The notes under the pieces were generated by a model. The model saw only the letters and a program-made list of their open reading frames with translations. It had not been told where the DNA came from and did no database searches. 64,000 nucleotides of DNA, taken from Rhizobium sophoriradicis. Its GTDB lineage: Bacteria; Pseudomonadota; Alphaproteobacteria; Rhizobiales; Rhizobiaceae. The translations under genes and the position numbers were made by a program. Below, piece by piece: positions 48,596 to 57,679 of this stretch (its first letter is position 1; the number at the start of each line of letters is the position of its first letter). The stretch spans positions 1 through 64,000 of the forward strand of contig NZ_RQIH01000011.1 in assembly GCF_003939025.1 (NCBI RefSeq), written 5' to 3'.

Positions 48596-48988
48596 TCAAT
48601 TGAGCACGCGCAGCAGCCCCGGTGAATCCAGCGAGAAGGCGGGGATGTCGACGTCGAACAGCTCGCCTTCGTCGGTTTCCATCTGATAATGGCCGAACAT
48701 CAGCCCGGAGGGCGTGTCGAGCGGGCAGCCGGAGGAATATTCGTAGGTGTCGCCGGGGCTGAGCCGCGGCTGTTCGCCGACGACGCCGGGGCCGGTCACC
48801 TCGTCCACCTGGCCGTTCTGGTCGGTGATGTTCCAGTAGCGGTTGATGAGGCGAACGGCGACGCCGGAATTGTTGCTGATGACAATCCGGTAACCCCAGA
48901 CGTAGCGATCGTCTTCCGGATCGGATTGCTCCTCCAGATAGAATGGTTCGACGACGACTTCGATATCTCTTGTGAGGGCGCGATACAT
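48596..48988 (-). CDS. apaG: ApaG family protein
   Basis: A single DUF525/ApaG beta-sandwich domain of 130 residues. YRIVISNNSGVAVRLINRYW is near 40, GPGVVGEQPRLSPGDTYEYS near 72, and SGCPLDTPSGLMFGHYQM near 92. The domain resembles fibronectin-III folds and binds other proteins or nucleotides. In gammaproteobacteria it neighbours apaH, but here it is beside metZ, as in other rhizobia. The function is unknown. I prefer the ATG at 48988 with AAGG upstream over a TTG six codons earlier. Confidence 0.93.
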   Translation of the reverse strand: MYRALTRDIEVVVEPFYLEEQSDPEDDRYVWGYRIVISNNSGVAVRLINRYWNITDQNGQVDEVTGPGVVGEQPRLSPGDTYEYSSGCPLDTPSGLMFGHYQMETDEGELFDVDIPAFSLDSPGLLRVLN

Positions 48989-49203
48989 GCCTTGCACCTT
49001 AGTCAAGATATGTTACCCGTATCTTATAAGAAGGCCCTGTCCGTCAAGAAACGGAACGTTGATCGGCGATGAAACAGCCGTGATCGCATGGTTTTCGATC
49101 GTTAAGCCTAATTGTCAGTATTAATTTTACTTGGTCAGCGCCGGCGCACCGATCCCGCGGCCGGGACGGCCGAACCCGGAGGCTCGGCCGCCAATGCTGT
49201 CGA

Positions 49204-50388
49204 TCAGGCCGAAACCTTGGCAAGCGCCTTGGCGAAATCCTCGATCAGGTCGTCCGTATCCTCGATGCCGGCCGAAAGACGAACGGTGCCCGGCGAGATG
49301 CCGAGTTCGGCGCGCGCCTCTTCCGTCAGGTTCTTGTGGGTCGTCGTCGCCGGATGGGTGATCAGGCTTTTGCTGTCGCCGAGATTATTGGAGATCTTGA
49401 TGATATCGAGCGCATTCTGCAGCGCGAAGGCCGCCTCCTTGCCGCCCTTCAGCTCGAAGGCGACAAGCGTCGAGCCGCCCTTCATCTGCTTGGCGATGAT
49501 GTCGGCCTGCGGATGGTCCTTGCGGCCGGGATAGATCACCTTGGCGACCTTGTTCTGCTCGGCCAGGAAATCGGCGATCTTCGCGGCATTCTGCGTCTGC
49601 TGTTTGACGCGCAGCGGCAGCGTCTCGATGCCCTTCAGAAGCGTCCAGGCGTTGAACGGCGACATGGCCGGGCCGGTATGGCGGAAATAGTCGTGCAGGT
49701 TCTCGTCGATCCAGGCCTTGTCGGCCAGCACGACGCCGCCGAGGCAGCGGCCCTGGCCGTCGATATGTTTGGTGGCGGAATAGACGACGATATGGGCGCC
49801 GAGTTCCAGCGGCTTCTGGAAGAGCGGCGTGGCAAAGACGTTGTCGACCACGACCTTGGCGCCGACCTGGTTGGCGAGTTTTGCCACGCCGGCAATATCG
49901 ACGACCTCGAGCGTCGGGTTGGTCGGGCTTTCCAGGAAGAACACCTTGGTGTTCGGCCGGATTGCCTCTTCCCAGTTCTTGAGGTCGCGGCCATCGACCA
50001 GCGTGCATTCGATGCCGTATTTCGGCGCCAAGGTTTCTACGACCCAGCGGCAGGAGCCGAAGAGGGCGCGCGCGGCAACGATATGGTCGCCCGCCTTGAC
50101 CTGGCAGAGGATCGCCGCGCTGACGGCCGCCATGCCGGAGGCGGTGGCGCGGGCATCTTCGGCGCCTTCGAGCATGCACATGCGCTTTTCGAACATGTCG
50201 TTCGTGGGGCTGCCGTAGCGGGCGTAGATATATCCGTCCGTCTCGCCCTTGAAGCGGGCCTCGGCGGCCTCCGACGTCTCGTAGACGAAGCCCTGCGTGA
50301 GATAGATTGCCTCGGACGTTTCGCCATATTGCGAACGCAGCGTGCCGCCATGGACGAGTTGGGTTGCGGGGCGCCAGGTCTTGCTCAT
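49204..50388 (-). CDS. metZ: O-succinylhomoserine sulfhydrylase
   Basis: A PLP enzyme of the Cys/Met metabolism family that makes homocysteine directly from O-succinylhomoserine and sulfide. 394 residues. YIYARYGSPTNDMFEKR is near 55, ATASGMAAVSAAILC near 80, and FFLESPTNPTLEVVDI near 150. The PLP lysine is in VYSATKHIDGQGRCLGG near 205, and TRHTGP-type FRHTGPAMSPFNAW is near 245. Tail SLITHPATTTHKNLTEE is typical. The frame is open 440 codons further upstream, but that is antisense to dcd. The SAM-II riboswitch and attenuator directly before the ATG confirm both the start and methionine-pathway control. Confidence 0.96.
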   Translation of the reverse strand: MSKTWRPATQLVHGGTLRSQYGETSEAIYLTQGFVYETSEAAEARFKGETDGYIYARYGSPTNDMFEKRMCMLEGAEDARATASGMAAVSAAILCQVKAGDHIVAARALFGSCRWVVETLAPKYGIECTLVDGRDLKNWEEAIRPNTKVFFLESPTNPTLEVVDIAGVAKLANQVGAKVVVDNVFATPLFQKPLELGAHIVVYSATKHIDGQGRCLGGVVLADKAWIDENLHDYFRHTGPAMSPFNAWTLLKGIETLPLRVKQQTQNAAKIADFLAEQNKVAKVIYPGRKDHPQADIIAKQMKGGSTLVAFELKGGKEAAFALQNALDIIKISNNLGDSKSLITHPATTTHKNLTEEARAELGISPGTVRLSAGIEDTDDLIEDFAKALAKVSA

Positions 50389-50407
50389 GCCATCACCTTC
50401 ACATAAC

Positions 50408-50435
50408 AAAAAAACCGGCCGCAAAAGCAGACCGG
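50408..50435 (-). terminator. Attenuator terminator in the metZ leader
   Basis: On the minus strand CCGGTCTGC-TTTT-GCGGCCGG is followed by seven Ts (50408-50414). The 5' arm is shared with a competing perfect hairpin, AGACCGG...CCGGTCT (50429-50451). The two are mutually exclusive, the layout of a termination/antitermination switch. Confidence 0.65.
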
Positions 50436-50451
50436 TTTCATAACCCGGTCT

Positions 50452-50502
50452 TTTTAGCCACTTGTTTAACGTGGCTGCAAGCCGACCGGCCAAATCACCA
50501 CG
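50452..50502 (-). promoter_or_regulatory. SAM-II riboswitch (metZ leader)
   Basis: The minus strand reads CGTGGTGATTTGGCCGGTCG, then GCTTGCAGCCACGTTAAACA and AGTGGCTAAAA. This is the SAM-II consensus: P1 stem CGTGG/CCACG, conserved GATTTG loop, and the 3' pseudoknot strand in GTTAAACAAG...GCTAAA. SAM-II RNAs bind S-adenosylmethionine and are typical of alphaproteobacterial met genes. The element lies 64 bases before the metZ start, so high SAM should lower metZ expression. Confidence 0.92.
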
Positions 50503-50583
50503 GGATAATTCTGCAATACTGCTGTTAGCTGCTTGCGTCAATTCCCCGTATTTGGTTTTGTCGGCGCAAAAGATGGATGGGGC

Positions 50584-51678
50584 ATGATGGCTCGCGATAC
50601 TGGAATTCTGGCGGACCGCGCGATCGCAGCGCTGTTTGAAACGGGGCGTCTTAACTCCGAGCGGGAGCTGGACCGCGATCAGATCCAGCCGGCAAGCCTC
50701 GACCTGCGCTTGGGGTCCAAGGCCTTTCGCGTTCGCGCCTCCTTCATGCCGGGGCCTTCGCATCTGGTGTCGGACAAGCTCGATCGCCTCAGTCTGCACG
50801 TGATCGACCTGTCTCAAGGCGCGGTGCTCGAAACCGGCTGCGTCTACATCGTGCCGCTGATGGAGAGCTTGGCGCTGCCGGCCGACATGTCGGCCTCGGC
50901 CAATCCGAAGAGCTCGACCGGCCGTCTCGATATCTTCACCCGCGTCATCACCGATTACGCCCAGGAGTTCGACAAGATCCCGGCGGGCTATTCCGGCCCG
51001 CTCTATCTCGAAATCAGCCCGCGCACCTTCCCGATCGTCGTGCGCCGTGGCTCGCGTCTGTCGCAGATCCGCTTCCGCGTCGGCCAGTCCCTGCTCGGCG
51101 AGCCGGAACTGTTGAAACTGCATGAAAGCGAGACGCTTGTCGCCAGCAAGCAGCCGAACGTATCGGGCGGCGGCATCGCGCTTTCGATTGATCTCAGCGG
51201 CGACAAGGACGGCCTGATCGGCTATCGCGGCAAGCACCACACCGCCGTCGTCGATGTCGACGAGAAGGATCAGCACGACATCTTCGATTTCTGGGAGCCG
51301 CTCTATAGCCGCGGCCGCAACGAGCTGATCCTCGATCCCGATGAATTCTATATCCTCGTCTCGCGCGAGGCCGTGCATGTGCCACCGGATTATGCCGCCG
51401 AGATGACCCCGTTCGATCCGCTGGTCGGCGAATTCCGCGTCCACTACGCCGGCTTCTTCGATCCGGGCTTCGGCCATGCGCCGGCGGGCGGCCGCGGCAG
51501 CCGCGCCGTGCTCGAAGTGCGCAGCCACGAAGTGCCGTTCATCCTCGAAGACGGCCAGATCGTCGGCCGCCTGATCTACGAACACATGCAGGAAAAACCG
51601 GCAAGCCTCTACGGCTCCGGCCTCGGCTCCAACTACCAGGCCCAGGGCCTCAAACTCTCGAAACACTTCCGCATCTGA
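50584..51678 (+). CDS. dcd: dCTP deaminase, long alphaproteobacterial form
   Basis: Deaminates dCTP to dUTP for thymidylate synthesis. The protein has 364 residues, about twice the length of E. coli Dcd (193), and appears to be a tandem dUTPase-fold protein. The first half has PASLDLRLGSKAFRVRASF and the active-site block MSASANPKSSTGRLDIFTRV near residue 115. The second half has LILDPDEFYILVSREAVHVP near 250 and EVPFILEDGQIVGRLIYEHM near 335. Two consecutive ATGs (50584, 50587) follow GGATGGGG. It is divergent from metZ, with ~195 bases between that hold the riboswitch leader. Confidence 0.92.
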   Translation: MMARDTGILADRAIAALFETGRLNSERELDRDQIQPASLDLRLGSKAFRVRASFMPGPSHLVSDKLDRLSLHVIDLSQGAVLETGCVYIVPLMESLALPADMSASANPKSSTGRLDIFTRVITDYAQEFDKIPAGYSGPLYLEISPRTFPIVVRRGSRLSQIRFRVGQSLLGEPELLKLHESETLVASKQPNVSGGGIALSIDLSGDKDGLIGYRGKHHTAVVDVDEKDQHDIFDFWEPLYSRGRNELILDPDEFYILVSREAVHVPPDYAAEMTPFDPLVGEFRVHYAGFFDPGFGHAPAGGRGSRAVLEVRSHEVPFILEDGQIVGRLIYEHMQEKPASLYGSGLGSNYQAQGLKLSKHFRI

Positions 51679-51736
51679 CGGGCTGCGCTCAGCCGACTTG
51701 ACAGCGGCCCCCATCTGTTGGAAATCTCAACCCATC

Positions 51737-51810
51737 GCGGGTGTAGCTCAATGGTAGAGCAGCAGCTTCCCAAGCTGAATACGAGGGTTCGATTCCCTTC
51801 ACCCGCTCCA
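51737..51810 (+). tRNA. tRNA-Gly (anticodon CCC)
   Basis: Acceptor GCGGGTG / CACCCGC, D-arm AGCTCAATGGTAGAGC, anticodon stem GCAGC/GCTGA-type with loop TTCCCAA (CCC), T-arm AGGGTTCGATTCCCT, and CCA encoded at 51808-51810. It reads GGG glycine codons. Confidence 0.96.
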
Positions 51811-51832
51811 GCTCCTCATCACAACCGAAATC

Positions 51833-52420
51833 TCATTCTTCGTCCGTGTCGCCCGCGATGCGCTTGACCGCATCGGCGGCGGCATCCAGCAGTCGCTCCG
51901 ACATGGCCTGATCGGTCATGATGCGAGAGATGGTTACGGCGCCCACCATCAGGGACAGCACGACCATGGCTTTGTCATAAGGTTTCGCGCGATCCGATGC
52001 CGGGATCAATTCGTCGAGAACCTGAAGGTGAGCTTCGATGCCGTTCTGAAATGGAGCCCGCACCTCCTCGCTCTGACGCGCCGCGTCGGAACCGAGCGCG
52101 GCCAGGGGGCAACCATCGCCCTTCTCTTCCTGGTGCCCGGTTGAGAGATACATGCCGACAACCGCGCCGAAGGGATCGGCGCTTCCGGCGGCAACCCTCG
52201 ACCACCGGCGAATTGCACTCTCCATCGCTCGCCCGGATGCCAGCGCTGCGAGATCGTCTTTCGATTGGAACTGCTTGTAAAATCCGCCTTGGGTGAGGCC
52301 GGCACCTTTCATCAGATCTTTCAGCCCGATGCCGTCGAAACCATGCTCCCGGAAGAGCCGGCTTGCGACGTTGATCACTGTTTCGCGGTTGGCCTCGGCC
52401 TGGGCACGACTGACTCTCAT
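51833..52420 (-). CDS. TetR-family repressor of the adjacent efflux operon
   Basis: 195 residues. The N-terminal helix-turn-helix (RETVINVASRLFREHGFDGI, GLKDLMKGAGLTQGGFYKQF) is typical of TetR proteins. The C-terminal part (residues ~80-190, with GCPLAALGSDAARQ) matches the TetR_C subgroup often found beside RND or MFS exporters. The ATG at 52420 follows GGAG. It is divergent from an RND operon, and the 98-base gap contains inverted repeats, so autorepression plus efflux control is the simplest model. It ends 22 bases after tRNA-Gly, facing it. Confidence 0.88.
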   Translation of the reverse strand: MRVSRAQAEANRETVINVASRLFREHGFDGIGLKDLMKGAGLTQGGFYKQFQSKDDLAALASGRAMESAIRRWSRVAAGSADPFGAVVGMYLSTGHQEEKGDGCPLAALGSDAARQSEEVRAPFQNGIEAHLQVLDELIPASDRAKPYDKAMVVLSLMVGAVTISRIMTDQAMSERLLDAAADAVKRIAGDTDEE

Positions 52421-52432
52421 TTCGATCTCCAA

Positions 52433-52483
52433 TTAGATTTCGTTTGACATCTATACTCCTTTTAGAGTTAGGTCGCAATCTAA
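52433..52483. promoter_or_regulatory. Operator region between TetR and RND genes
   Basis: Outer inverted repeat TTAGATTTCG (52433-52442) and CGCAATCTAA (52474-52483). Inside it GACATCTA (52446-52453) is followed nine bases later by TAGAGTTA, which is the same arrangement as the perfect GACATCTA-N9-TAGATGTC at 57537-57561. A minus-strand promoter TTGCGA-N17-TATAGA for the TetR gene overlaps it, and TTGACA lies on the plus strand at 52444. Confidence 0.6.
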
Positions 52484-52518
52484 ATGATCCGCTGGGCCGG
52501 TCAATAAGGGTTAATGAG

Positions 52519-53637
52519 ATGAATCGCAAAATTTTACTCGCCGCTTTCGGTCTTGTGGCTGCTGCCGGCGCCACCGCTTTCGTGCTTTTCGAGGAGCCCT
52601 CCACGGCCAGTGCAAAAGCCGCCGATCCCCGCACGGCACCGCCCTTCGTCAAGCTGGTGGAGGCAAAAAACCCGGAGGCCACCGAACGCACCTTCACCGG
52701 CACCATCGCCGCCCGGGTGCAGAGCAATCTCGGCTTTCGTGTGCCCGGCAAGATCATGCAGCGTTATGTGGACGTTGGCGTGCAGGTCAAGGCTGGCCAG
52801 CCGCTGATGCGCATCGACGAGACCGATCTGCGTCTCGCATTGACGGCGAAACGAAACGCGGTCGCCGCAGCCCAAGCAGTGCTGGTCCAGGCGCAAGCCG
52901 ACGAGCGGCGCTATGCCGCCTTGGTGAAAAACGGATTGGCGGCGACGCCGCAGCGCTATGAACAGGCAAAGGCAGCCCTCGACACCGCGACCGCGCAGCT
53001 TGCCGCGGCAGAAGCGGACGCGAAGGTCGCGGAGAACGAGACTGCCTATTCCATCCTCGTTGCCGATACCGATGGGACGGTTGTCGAAACGCTCGGCGAG
53101 CCGGGGCAGGTGGTGACGGCAGGCCAAACCGTGGTTCGGCTCGCACAGGCCGGTCCGCGTGAAGCGCTGGTCTGGCTTCCTGAATTCCTGCGGCCTGAGA
53201 TCGGTCAGACAGCCGATGCCAGCATCTACGGAAATGAAGGCCGGCGGGACAAGGCGCGGCTGCGGCAGATCTCCGACGCCGCCGACCCTCAAACCCGCAC
53301 CTATGAAGCCCGCTGGGTTCTGGATGGTGCGGCAGCGTCGGCCCCGCTGGGCGCGACGGTGACGATCAGGATCTCCAACAGCAGCGGCCAATCGCAGGCC
53401 GCGGTGCCTGTCGGCGCGGTTTTGGACGACGGCAGCCGAACCGGCGTGTGGGTCTTCGATGAGAAATCTTCGACCGTCCACTTCAGGCAGGTGAACATAG
53501 AACAGATAGGCGAGGAGGTCGCGGTGGTTTCCAGCGTCAAAGCAGGCGAGCCGGTCGTCGCTCTCGGCGCCCATCTGCTGCAGGACGGCGCCAGCGTGCG
53601 CACCAAGGTAGAACAGGCAGAGGCGGCAAAACAATGA
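52519..53637 (+). CDS. RND efflux periplasmic adaptor (MFP/HlyD family)
   Basis: 372 residues. An N-terminal membrane anchor or signal segment (KILLAAFGLVAAAGATAFVL) precedes a split barrel-sandwich domain with FTGTIAARVQSNLGFRVPGK near 60 and its second half (ADTDGTVVETLGEPGQVVTA) near 185. Between them is a helical hairpin (residues ~105-165, Ala/Gln-rich). A beta-barrel and membrane-proximal domain follow. The protein bridges the inner-membrane pump and an outer-membrane channel, which is not encoded here. ATG 52519 has AAGGG upstream. It overlaps the pump gene start by four bases (ATGA). Confidence 0.92.
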   Translation: MNRKILLAAFGLVAAAGATAFVLFEEPSTASAKAADPRTAPPFVKLVEAKNPEATERTFTGTIAARVQSNLGFRVPGKIMQRYVDVGVQVKAGQPLMRIDETDLRLALTAKRNAVAAAQAVLVQAQADERRYAALVKNGLAATPQRYEQAKAALDTATAQLAAAEADAKVAENETAYSILVADTDGTVVETLGEPGQVVTAGQTVVRLAQAGPREALVWLPEFLRPEIGQTADASIYGNEGRRDKARLRQISDAADPQTRTYEARWVLDGAAASAPLGATVTIRISNSSGQSQAAVPVGAVLDDGSRTGVWVFDEKSSTVHFRQVNIEQIGEEVAVVSSVKAGEPVVALGAHLLQDGASVRTKVEQAEAAKQ

Positions 53638-56600
53638 ACTTCAATCTCTCCGCGCTCGCCGTCCGCGAACGGGCCGTTACGCTGTTCTTCATCATTCTGC
53701 TGGCCGCCGCCGGCGCCTATGCCTTCGTCAAGCTTGGGCGCGCGGAGGACCCCTCATTCACCATCAAAACCTTGACCGTGACGACCGTGTGGCCGGGTGC
53801 CACGGCGCGCGAGATGCAGGATCTGGTCGCCGAGCCGCTGGAGAAGCGCCTCCAGGAACTCACCTGGTACGATCGTGTCGAGACGACAACCCGGCCGGGA
53901 TACGCCTTTCTGACTGTGACGCTGAAGGACAGTACGCCGTCCACGGCGGTCGAAGAGGAATTCTATCAGGCCCGAAAGAAGCTTGGCGACGAGGCCCGCA
54001 ATCTGCCCCAGGGCGTCTTCGGTCCTTTCGTCAACGACGAGTATTCCGATGTCAGCTTCGGGCTTTATGCGCTGAAGGCCAAGGGCATGCCGATGCGCGA
54101 GCTTGTGCGCCAGGCCGAGGTGATCCGCCAGGATCTTCTGCATGTGCCTGGCGTCAAGAAGATCAACATCCTCGGCGAGCGGCCCGAACAGATCTTTGTC
54201 GAATTTTCCTATGCCAAGCTGGCGACCCTCGGCATTTCTGCGCAAGACGTCGCGGCCGCTTTGCAACGGCGAAACACCGTGACGCCGGCGGGGTCGATCG
54301 ACACCCGCGGCCCGCAGGTCTTCATTCGCTTCGATGGCGCCTATGACAGCATTCAGGCGATCGCAGACACGCCGATCGTCGCGGCCGGACGCACGTTGAA
54401 ACTTTCGGATTTTGCCGAAGTGCGGCGCGGCTATGAGGATCCGGCCACCTATCTCATCCGCCATGACGGCGAGCCCGCCATCATGCTCGGCGCGGTGATG
54501 CAGCAGGGCTGGAACGGTCTTGAACTCGGCAAGGCGCTGGAGGAAAGATCCGCCGCGATCGCCAAGACCCTGCCGCTCGGCATGACGCTCGCAAAGGTCA
54601 GCGACCAGGCCGTCAATATCCAGGAAGCGGTCGGCGAGTTCATGCTGAAATTCGCCATGGCGCTCGGCGTCGTCTTGTTCGTCAGCCTCGTCAGCCTTGG
54701 TTGGCGGGTCGGGATCGTCGTGGCTCTGGCCGTTCCGCTCACCCTTGCCGTCGTCTTCCTCATCATGCTGGAGACCGGCCGGTTCTTCGATCGCATCACC
54801 CTTGGTGCGCTGATCCTGGCGCTCGGCCTTTTGGTCGACGACGCCATCATCGCCATCGAGGTTATGGTGGTGAAGATGGAAGAGGGGATGGATCGCATCA
54901 AGGCGGCGGCTTACGCCTGGAGCCATACGGCGGCCCCGATGCTGTCGGGCACGCTCGTGACGATCATCGGATTGATGCCGGTCGGCTTTGCCCGGTCAAC
55001 CGCCGGCGAATATGCCGGCAATATCTTCTGGGTCGTCGGCTTTGCGCTGATCGTATCCTGGGTCGTCGCGGTGATCTTCACGCCTTATCTCGGCGTCAAG
55101 ATGCTGCCGGCGATCAAGCCGGTTGAAGGCGGCCATCACGCCATCTACGACACGCCGAATTACCGGCGCCTGCGGCGGGTGATCGAGTTTACCGTGCGCC
55201 ACAAGTTCGTCACTTGTGCGGTGGTCGCCATCGCCATGGGGATCTCCGTCGTCGGAATGGGAGCGGTGAAACAGCAGTTCTTCCCGACGTCGGATCGTCC
55301 GGAGGTTTTGGTTGAAGTCCGCATGCCTGAAGGGACCAGTATCGAGACGACGGCCGCCACGGTCGGGAAGCTCGAAGACTGGCTGCAGCAGCAGCCGGAG
55401 GCAAAGACAGTCACGAGCTATACCGGTCAGGGCGCTCCCCGTTTCTTCTTTGCCATGGCGCCTGAGCTGCCGGACCCGTCCTTCGCCAAGATCGTCGTGC
55501 TGACCCCTGACGCTCACACACGCGAGGCTTTGAAGCTTCGCCTGCGAGCGGCCATCTCGGATGGGCTCGCTCCCGAAGCCTATGTCCGCGTTACCCAGCT
55601 CGTCTTCGGTCCCTATACGCCGTTTCCGGTCGAATTCCGCATCATGGGTCCTGATACAGACCAATTGTACCGGATCTCCGAAAAGGCCCTTGAAATCATG
55701 AAGAGCGTGCCAGATGTGCGTCAGGCAAACCGCGATTGGGGCAACCGCACACCGTTCCCGACCAGGAACGGCTGGGCCTGATCGGCCTTTCGCCGGCGGA
55801 GGCCGCCCAGCAGATGCAACTGCTGCTGAGCGGGATCCCGATTACCGAGGTTCGCGAGAATATCCGCAACGTGCCTGTCATTGCGCGCAGTGCCGGCGAC
55901 AACCGGCTTGATCCCTCGCGATTGGCGGACTTCTCGCTGATGAGCCGGGATGGTCGCCAGGTCCCGCTCGATCAGATCGGTCATTCCGAAATACGGTTTG
56001 AAGAACCGATCCTGAAACGTCGCGACCGCACGCCTGTTGTCACGATCCGTTCCGATATCGACGAGGCGACCCAGCCCCCCGAGGTGTCCCAGCAGGTCAT
56101 GAAGGCGCTTCAGCCGCTGATCGCCACGCTTCCTGTGGGCTATCGTATCGAGATGGGCGGGAACATTGAGGAGTCGCTCAAGGCCAACGCCGCCCTCGTC
56201 AAAATCTTCCCGGCGATGATTGCCGCCATGTTGATCGTTATCGTGCTGCAGGTCCGCAGCCTGTCGACGATGACCATGGTCATGCTGACGGGGCCGCTCG
56301 GTCTTGCCGGGGCGGTTCCGGTCCTGCTGCTCTTCAATCAGCCCTTCGGCTTCAACGCCATTCTCGGATTGATCGGATTGGCTGGAATCCTGATGCGCAA
56401 TACCCTGATCCTGACGGAACAGATCAAGGAGAACAAGGCAGCCGGTCTCGACGATTATCACGCCGTCATCGAGGCGACGGTGCAGCGGACGCGTCCCGTT
56501 ATTCTGACGGCCCTTGCGGCCGTCCTTGCCTTCATTCCTCTCACCCACTCGGTGTTCTGGGGGTCGATGGCCTACACGCTGATCGGTGGAACGGCGGTCG

Positions 56601-56731
56601 GCACGGTGATGATCCTGCTCTTCCTTCCGGCTCTCTACGCCACATGGTTCCGCATCAAACCGACGAAAAAAGAAAGTCACGAAACATCACCGAAGGAGGT
56701 GGAGTTGCCGACGGCGATGGCCGCCGAGTGA
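53634..56731 (+). pseudogene. RND efflux pump (HAE1/AcrB-like), single frameshift
   Basis: The inner-membrane proton-driven pump, about 1025 residues in two frames. The first frame covers the N-terminal helix, porter domains (RAEDPSFTIKTLTVTTVWPG near 37), and membrane helices with the proton-relay Asp pair in ALGLLVDDAIIAIEVMVVKM near 400. It ends at 55781. The match then resumes in another frame at about 55750 (VPDQERLGLIGLSPAEAAQQ) to the second membrane bundle (LIGLAGILMRNTLILTEQIK) and TGA at 56731. The junction follows DWGNRTP, where relatives have a few more residues. A short deletion of 3n+1 or 3n+2 bases, rather than one miscalled base, would fit. If real, the pump is inactive. Confidence 0.88.
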
Positions 56732-57387
56732 TGTTCTCCGGCGGCGGCGATGATTTTTGCGAAGCCGGAAGGGACCTTGAGGCGCGGACGCGAATTCTCG
56801 AGGTGGCGGAAAGGTATTTTCGGCGGATCGGCTATCATAAGACGTCGGTCGCCGACATCGCCGCGGAGCTCGGAATGAGCCGTGCGAATGTTTATCGCTT
56901 CTTTCCCTCGAGGACGGCGATCAACAGTTCCGTCTGCGGACTGGTGGTCAAGGAGGTTGCGGAAATCGCTCTCGCGATTGCGCGAACGGATCAGCCGGCG
57001 AGCAAAAAGCTGGTTGATCTTTTGACCGCCATTCACCGGCACAGCACGAGAATATTGGTGGAGGACAGACCAATGCACGAGCTGCTTGTCGCCGCCATGG
57101 ATGGAAGTTGGGCAACCTTCAACGCACATAATGAGCAGATCCTGGCAATCCTCAAAGCGCTTGTCCGCGAGGGTGTGCAAACCGGCGAGTTCAAGGTCGA
57201 AGACGCCGACGAAGCCGCGCGCGGCATCATCACCGCCTTCCTGCCGTTCTTCCATCCGGTTCTGGTCGAGCAGCGCGTTCAGGAGGGAGAGGCCACCGCA
57301 GTCAGCCTCCATGCGCAAATCCGCTTCATCATGAAGGCGCTCGGCGCGTCGGACCGCGACAAATCCCCGAAAGCGATAACCGCCTAA
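56731..57387 (+). CDS. Second TetR-family regulator
   Basis: 218 residues from the ATG that overlaps the pump stop (TGATG). The helix-turn-helix is complete (ARTRILEVAERYFRRIGYHK, TSVADIAAELGMSRANVYRF, FPSRTAI), and the C-terminal ligand domain shows HELLVAAMDGSWATFNAHNE. It differs from the repressor at 51.8 kb. It is cotranscribed with the pump, so its own level may report operon activity. The ligand is unknown. Confidence 0.87.
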   Translation: MFSGGGDDFCEAGRDLEARTRILEVAERYFRRIGYHKTSVADIAAELGMSRANVYRFFPSRTAINSSVCGLVVKEVAEIALAIARTDQPASKKLVDLLTAIHRHSTRILVEDRPMHELLVAAMDGSWATFNAHNEQILAILKALVREGVQTGEFKVEDADEAARGIITAFLPFFHPVLVEQRVQEGEATAVSLHAQIRFIMKALGASDRDKSPKAITA

Positions 57388-57536
57388 TTCAGCGCTGCGA
57401 CCTTTTTCTCTCCGACAAAGCTAGGGGCGGTCTGACAGCACGGATGGACGCAGCGCCATGCCCTCCACGCGGTTGAAGGCGCGATCATCGAAAAAAACGC
57501 CGTGATGCAAAAAGCGCTTGATTTTATATTTCGAAT
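57388..57536. other. Intergenic sequence before the SDR gene
   Basis: No gene is seen. The stretch becomes AT-rich toward 57510-57535 (CTTGATTTTATATTTCGAA), a possible promoter for the SDR gene just ahead of the palindromic operator. Confidence 0.4.
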
Positions 57537-57561
57537 GACATCTAAAACAAGAATAGATGTC
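57537..57561. promoter_or_regulatory. Palindromic operator candidate before the SDR gene
   Basis: GACATCTA-N9-TAGATGTC with perfect 8-base arms, 119 bases before the SDR start. The left arm and the 9-base spacing recur at 52446 beside the first TetR gene, so one repressor probably controls both. Confidence 0.65.
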
Positions 57562-57679
57562 GATCGAAATCTTACGCGCTTGCCAGGTTCTGAGAAGCTG
57601 TCCTTGGCAACAAGGCTGAAAGGTTCCGACCCTTCTATGAAGCACGTAATCACCATTCGCGCCGAACCGAGGAGCATGC

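Noticed and set aside
50389..51714. 440-codon N-terminal extension of metZ
   Set aside because: Antisense to dcd and interrupted functionally by the SAM-II riboswitch and attenuator that precede the true metZ start.
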